The translations under genes and the position numbers were made by a program. Positions 8,329 through 11,386 of a stretch of 11,386 nucleotides of DNA are shown here, in pieces. Within the stretch, counting starts at the first letter, position 1. Every line of letters begins with the position of its first letter. Under the pieces are notes generated by a model. It was given only the letters and a program-made list of their open reading frames with translations, was not told the DNA's origin and made no database searches. The stretch comes from Cochliopodium minus (taxonomy: Eukaryota; Discosea; Himatismenida; Cochliopodiidae), in contig JAMYWO010000562.1 in the NCBI GenBank assembly GCA_024220525.1, positions 6,416-17,801 of the forward strand. The letters are read 5' to 3'.

Positions 8329-10944
8329 ATGTATTCTACCAAAGGAGAACAATTTGTTGAAAAATTGGCAGAAACCTACCAAAACTCTGATAAGAAATTA
8401 TCTGAAGGATATTCAAATCTTGCATTATTATCAAAGAAAAAGTATGTATCTTTTCATATTTTACAAAAAAATTCAAGATAATCGTCTATTAGAATATAAA
8501 ATAAAATATTTTGCTGTTCCAATAAAAATATATTATGTCTTGGAATATAATTTAAAAATATAAGCAAATATGACATTTATTTCAAAATAAATTACCTCAA
8601 ACTCATATATATATATATTCAATATCACTCATCAAAATGCTTGATAACAATTACATCATATAAATTCTTCATTTAATTTTTTCCTATTGCAAATATTATG
8701 TACATAATAAAAGAATATTTCGATTATATAAAGAAAACTACTAATCTTTTCGATATAATCTTCAATAACCATTCATTATTGTTTAAATTTCAAAGATTGT
8801 GGCATCAACTCACAACATCACTCTCAGAATTCGTTGTATATCCTCATTTCAATCAAAAGCCAACAGAATTGATAGATCTCTACACCAATTTCATCATAGA
8901 TTTTGATTATAAATTAAATTCATTGAAAGTTGCAACCATATTAACCGAAGTATCAAGAAAATTCCCAAGTAAATCTTTTTTTAATTTCATATAATGTCAA
9001 ATAAAAAATATTTATTTCATCATTCACAATCATTACTAAAATAATTTCATTTTCTTTATTAATAAATTTAATGACATATTTCATCACATATCTTTATTTT
9101 TTTTTGTTTTGTGTTCATTCTTTTCTGGTCTTAATTCATCATTTTATATTTTTGTTTTCTGATTGCAATTTAATTTTTTTGATAACTTTTCTTTTTTCAT
9201 TTATTATTTTTTATTATTTTTATTTGTCGAATTTTTTTGTTACTTTCTTTCATTAACATTATTTTGTTTTATTTAAAATTTTTTTTTTTTTAGGTACAAA
9301 TGAATCCAACAACTTTTTGGAAGAAAAATTGAAAAGATTAAGCAGACAACGCAAAATGTTTGTTGAAGATCACCATCGCCAACAACCACATCATTAGCGA
9401 GAATACCAAAAGGCCAAGAGTTGTTAGATCAAGTCTACACGAGACCGAAAGATCGACACCTTGGAAGCTTTGTATATGCTAAATTCTATCAAGTTTTCAG
9501 CGATTATCATAAAGTATTTTATTTTTATTTTTCAATATTTTTTATTAATTTATTTTTAATTTTATTTCACATCCATTTTTAGTTTAATTTTCTATTTTAA
9601 TTTTTATTATTTTAATTTATTTTATTATTATTTTTATTAATTTTATTTTATTATTTCACCATTTTATTTTTATCATTTAATTATATTAAATTTATTTATA
9701 TTTTTAATTTAATTATAAATTTTTTATTTTCTTATTTTTATTTTATTATTTTTTTATTTTAATTATTTTTAATTAAATTTTTATTTTCTTATTTTTAATT
9801 TTATTGATTTTTATATAATTATTTTTGTTTTATTTTATTATTTTTTTATTATTTTTGTTTGATTATTTTATTTTTATTTTTAGAAATTAGGAAATGCAAC
9901 ACAATTCTACAAACAATCACTCTTGTTTTTGGCTTAATACAAATCGAGACACTCTCCTTGGAACAACAAAAGCTTGAGCTATGATCTCATTTTGAGTTCT
10001 TTGGTCTCCGACGAAGTCTAGTTTTGGTGAATGGTCACTCAACCTATCTTGAAATCTCTTTCAAACACTGGTAAAATAAATTTTTAATTTAATTTTTATT
10101 TTTATTTTATATTCATTTTTATTTTTATTTTTAATTTTTTTTATTTTTATTTTTTTTTTCTTCATTTTATTATTCTTTATTTTTTTTTTTATTATTCATT
10201 TTTTATTCATTTCATTAAAATATTTTTAATTTTTTTTTTTTTTTGATTTATTTTCTTTTTCTTTTTTATTCATGTTTTTATTTTTAATTTTTATTATTTT
10301 CATTATTTTTAATTTTTTTTAAATATTTACAATTTTGGTGTTAGATCAACAATGGATTGTCGAATTGCTCAACTTTTATTTATAAGGGGGACATCAAGAC
10401 TTACCACAAACTTATCAGAAACCTACAAAGACAGACTCAACCAACAACCGTCCTCACTTCTAATGTCTCCTTCCTTTCGAAAATTTTATTTTAATAAAAA
10501 AAAAAGATTAATATTTTATTTTTAAAATATTTTTTATTGTTAAACATTATTTTTAAATATTTTTATTTTGGTCTATTGAGTTGATTTTTAACAAACTACA
10601 AAATAGAACCATCTCCTTCAAGGAAATTTCCCAGCCACTTTCTTAAAGTTGGAAGAAGTCGAATTATTAGTAATGAGGCTTTGTCAGTCGGACTAATCAG
10701 AGGTAATTTTAAATTTTTATTTTTATTTTAATTTTTTGTTTTTATTTTATTTATTATATTTTCATTTTCATTTTTTTTTGGAATTTTTAATAATTTTTTT
10801 TATTTTATCAGGTGAAATTGATGAAGTTTAACTTATTATGATTGATTGGGTACAACCTCGTGTTTGAGCACTGAGCAGATTTCTACTCTCAAGGACAAGA
10901 TTGTTGATTGGAAAGAGCATCAAGAAAACTCAATCTACTATTAA
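8329..10944 (+). CDS. RPN9: 26S proteasome regulatory subunit Rpn9/PSMD13, frame-disrupted in 3' two thirds
   Basis: Rpn9/PSMD13 is a PCI-domain subunit of the proteasome lid. Exons 8329-8441 and 8796-8968 are intact and match the N-terminus well: QFVEKLAETYQN, then SKKK spliced to LWHQLT, DLYTNFIIDFDYKLN and EVSRKFPS. Later exons keep strong homology, but in changing frames: 9294-9513 (NESNNFLEE; ELLDQVYTRP; KFYQVFSDYHK), 9884-10070 (TQFYKQSLLFLA; SYDLILSSLVSDEV; NPILKSLSNT), 10345 to about 10485 (QQWIVELLNF; GDIKTYHKL; FLSKI), about 10572-10702 (IELIFNKLQNRTISFKEIS; LEEVELLVMRL) and 10812-10944 (GEIDEV; MIDWVQPRV; TEQISTLKDKIVDWKEHQ). About ten one- or two-base shifts and stops interrupt the frame; most are cured by one more base in a short homopolymer. 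The TAA at 10829 is in frame. The intron after FLSKI lacks GT and AG. Either the copy is decaying or this end of the sequence is error-rich. Identity is firm; functionality is unresolved. Confidence 0.85.
8442..8795 (+). other. 354-nt first intron of Rpn9 gene with (AT)7
   Basis: The donor GTATGT (8442) is the best consensus donor in the gene and the acceptor is AAAG (8795). Joining them in phase 2 makes KKK-LWHQLT, the family's conserved motif. A short (AT)7 tract lies at 8605-8618. The open frame from ATG 8698 into the exon is intronic. Confidence 0.75.
8969..9293 (+). other. 325-nt T-rich Rpn9 intron
   Basis: A phase-1 intron runs from GTAAAT at 8969 to a T-run plus TAG at 9293. It is strongly T-rich on the coding strand. 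It marks the boundary between intact exons to the left and frame-broken exons to the right. Confidence 0.7.
9514..9883 (+). repeat. 370-nt T-rich low-complexity Rpn9 intron
   Basis: A phase-0 intron runs from GTATTT at 9514 to TTTTTAG at 9883 and consists of TTTTA/TTTAA-type low-complexity sequence. The flanking residues, SDYHK and KLGNATQFYK, are contiguous in Rpn9. Confidence 0.65.
10071..10344 (+). repeat. 274-nt T-rich low-complexity Rpn9 intron
   Basis: A phase-1 intron runs from GTAAAA at 10071 to GTTAG at 10344, T-rich throughout. It separates LKSLSNT from DQQWIVELL, adjacent in the family. Confidence 0.65.
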
Positions 10945-11097
10945 GATCAAAGTCAAATTATTTTTTGAAGAATTAAAATAAAATCTTATTTGTCAAGGAA
11001 AAATAATAAAAATTAATTTAAATTTTGTTAAGTCTTTTATTTTTAAAAAAACATTTAACTTTTAATTTTAAATAATAATTATAATTTTTAATTTTCT
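10945..11097. other. Convergent intergenic region
   Basis: These 153 nt separate the Rpn9 stop from the stop of the minus-strand gene at the right end. The sequence is AT-rich with AATAAA-like strings at about 10976 and 11003 on the + strand. No gene is seen. Confidence 0.4.
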
Positions 11098-11386
11098 TTA
11101 AAACAAGTTGCATTTGGAATTTTCATCATGATGATCACCACCAGAATTTTTGCTCTCTTTACTTTCTCCTCCTTATCATTCTTTCCTTTTTATTATCAGA
11201 ACGCTTATCTTTGATCTTGTTTTCTTTTGTCCTTTAAAATCCAGTAAGTCATGGAGAACTGATTCTTCTCATTTGTCTCTAGACTTTTTTGCGTCTGCTG
11301 CGCGGTAACAATTTCTTTTCCACTTGTCTAATTACATCTTGATCTATCACACTTGTAGAAAGTGGTGTTATTTCAACGATTGCTTT
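11098..11386 (-). CDS. 3' end of unidentified gene, frame-broken, possible CaaX terminus
   Basis: Base composition rises here and the minus strand reads as coding, but in three successive frames. From the window edge it reads AIVEITPLSTSVIDQDVIRQ, then VEKKLLPRSRRKK up to TAG at about 11277. A middle part in another frame reads EESVLHDLLDFKGQKKTR. The last part reads ESKESKNSGGDHHDENSK, then CNLF and TAA (11100-11098). The tail is highly charged and ends in C-N-L-F, which fits a CaaX prenylation motif of the geranylgeranyl type. I do not recognise the family. The frame changes resemble those in the adjacent Rpn9 gene. The true structure needs at least two one- or two-base corrections or unrecognised introns. 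Confidence 0.45.

Noticed and set aside
8354-8563. Small + strand frame of 69 codons
   Set aside because: It overlaps the Rpn9 first exon in another frame and continues into its intron; no family resemblance.
8698-8795. ATG at 8698 as the start of Rpn9
   Set aside because: The frame is open from here, but the residues do not match Rpn9 before LWHQLT. Splicing 8441 to 8796 gives a first exon that aligns with Rpn9 N-termini and rebuilds the K-LWHQLT junction in phase.
9930-10950. TAA/TAG reassigned as sense codons (ciliate-like code)
   Set aside because: Most in-frame stops in Rpn9 vanish when an adjacent one- or two-base shift is corrected, and the other genes end naturally at TAA or TGA and have no internal stops.

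Overview
The window is nuclear DNA of an AT-rich, intron-rich microbial eukaryote. Every recognisable gene is cut by spliceosomal introns (GT...AG, mostly about 60-370 nt) made of A- or T-rich low-complexity sequence such as (AAAAT)n. All recognised products are eukaryotic: a MIR beta-trefoil, a CAMKL-type kinase, a multi-BRCT scaffold, a C2orf69 homologue and proteasome Rpn9. The standard code fits, because annotated ends coincide with TAA or TGA. The lineage cannot be fixed from sequence alone. An AT-rich amoeboid or metamonad protist (Anaeramoeba-like) is a guess.

Layout: (1) 108-1177 (+), 3' part of a MIR-domain protein whose 5' end lies outside the window. (2) 1334-2516 (-), a MIR-domain paralogue placed tail-to-tail with the first. 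(3) 2633-3385 (-), two exons of a Ser/Thr kinase covering only the middle of the catalytic domain. (4) 3386-4092, AT-only repeat sequence with an ambiguous base at 3510. (5) 4093-6315 (-), a PTIP/Rtt107/Brc1-like multi-BRCT protein cut off inside its fourth BRCT domain at the repeat. (6) 6316-6507, a short divergent intergenic region. (7) 6508-8109 (+), a complete eight-exon C2orf69 (UPF0565) homologue. (8) 8329-10944 (+), proteasome subunit Rpn9/PSMD13, intact in exons 1-2 and full of one- or two-base frame breaks from 9294 on. (9) 11098-11386 (-), the frame-broken 3' end of an unidentified gene with a possible CaaX terminus.

The genes do not form one pathway. Three points deserve attention. 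The two MIR paralogues share only some intron positions, so introns have been gained or lost since duplication. The kinase has neither N-lobe nor C-lobe exons and joins in phase to both neighbours, so it is either a mosaic gene or an assembly artefact in AT repeats. Finally, frame breaks occur in two independent genes only at the right end, which suggests local sequence quality as much as gene decay. No tRNA, rRNA, mobile element or CRISPR array was seen.
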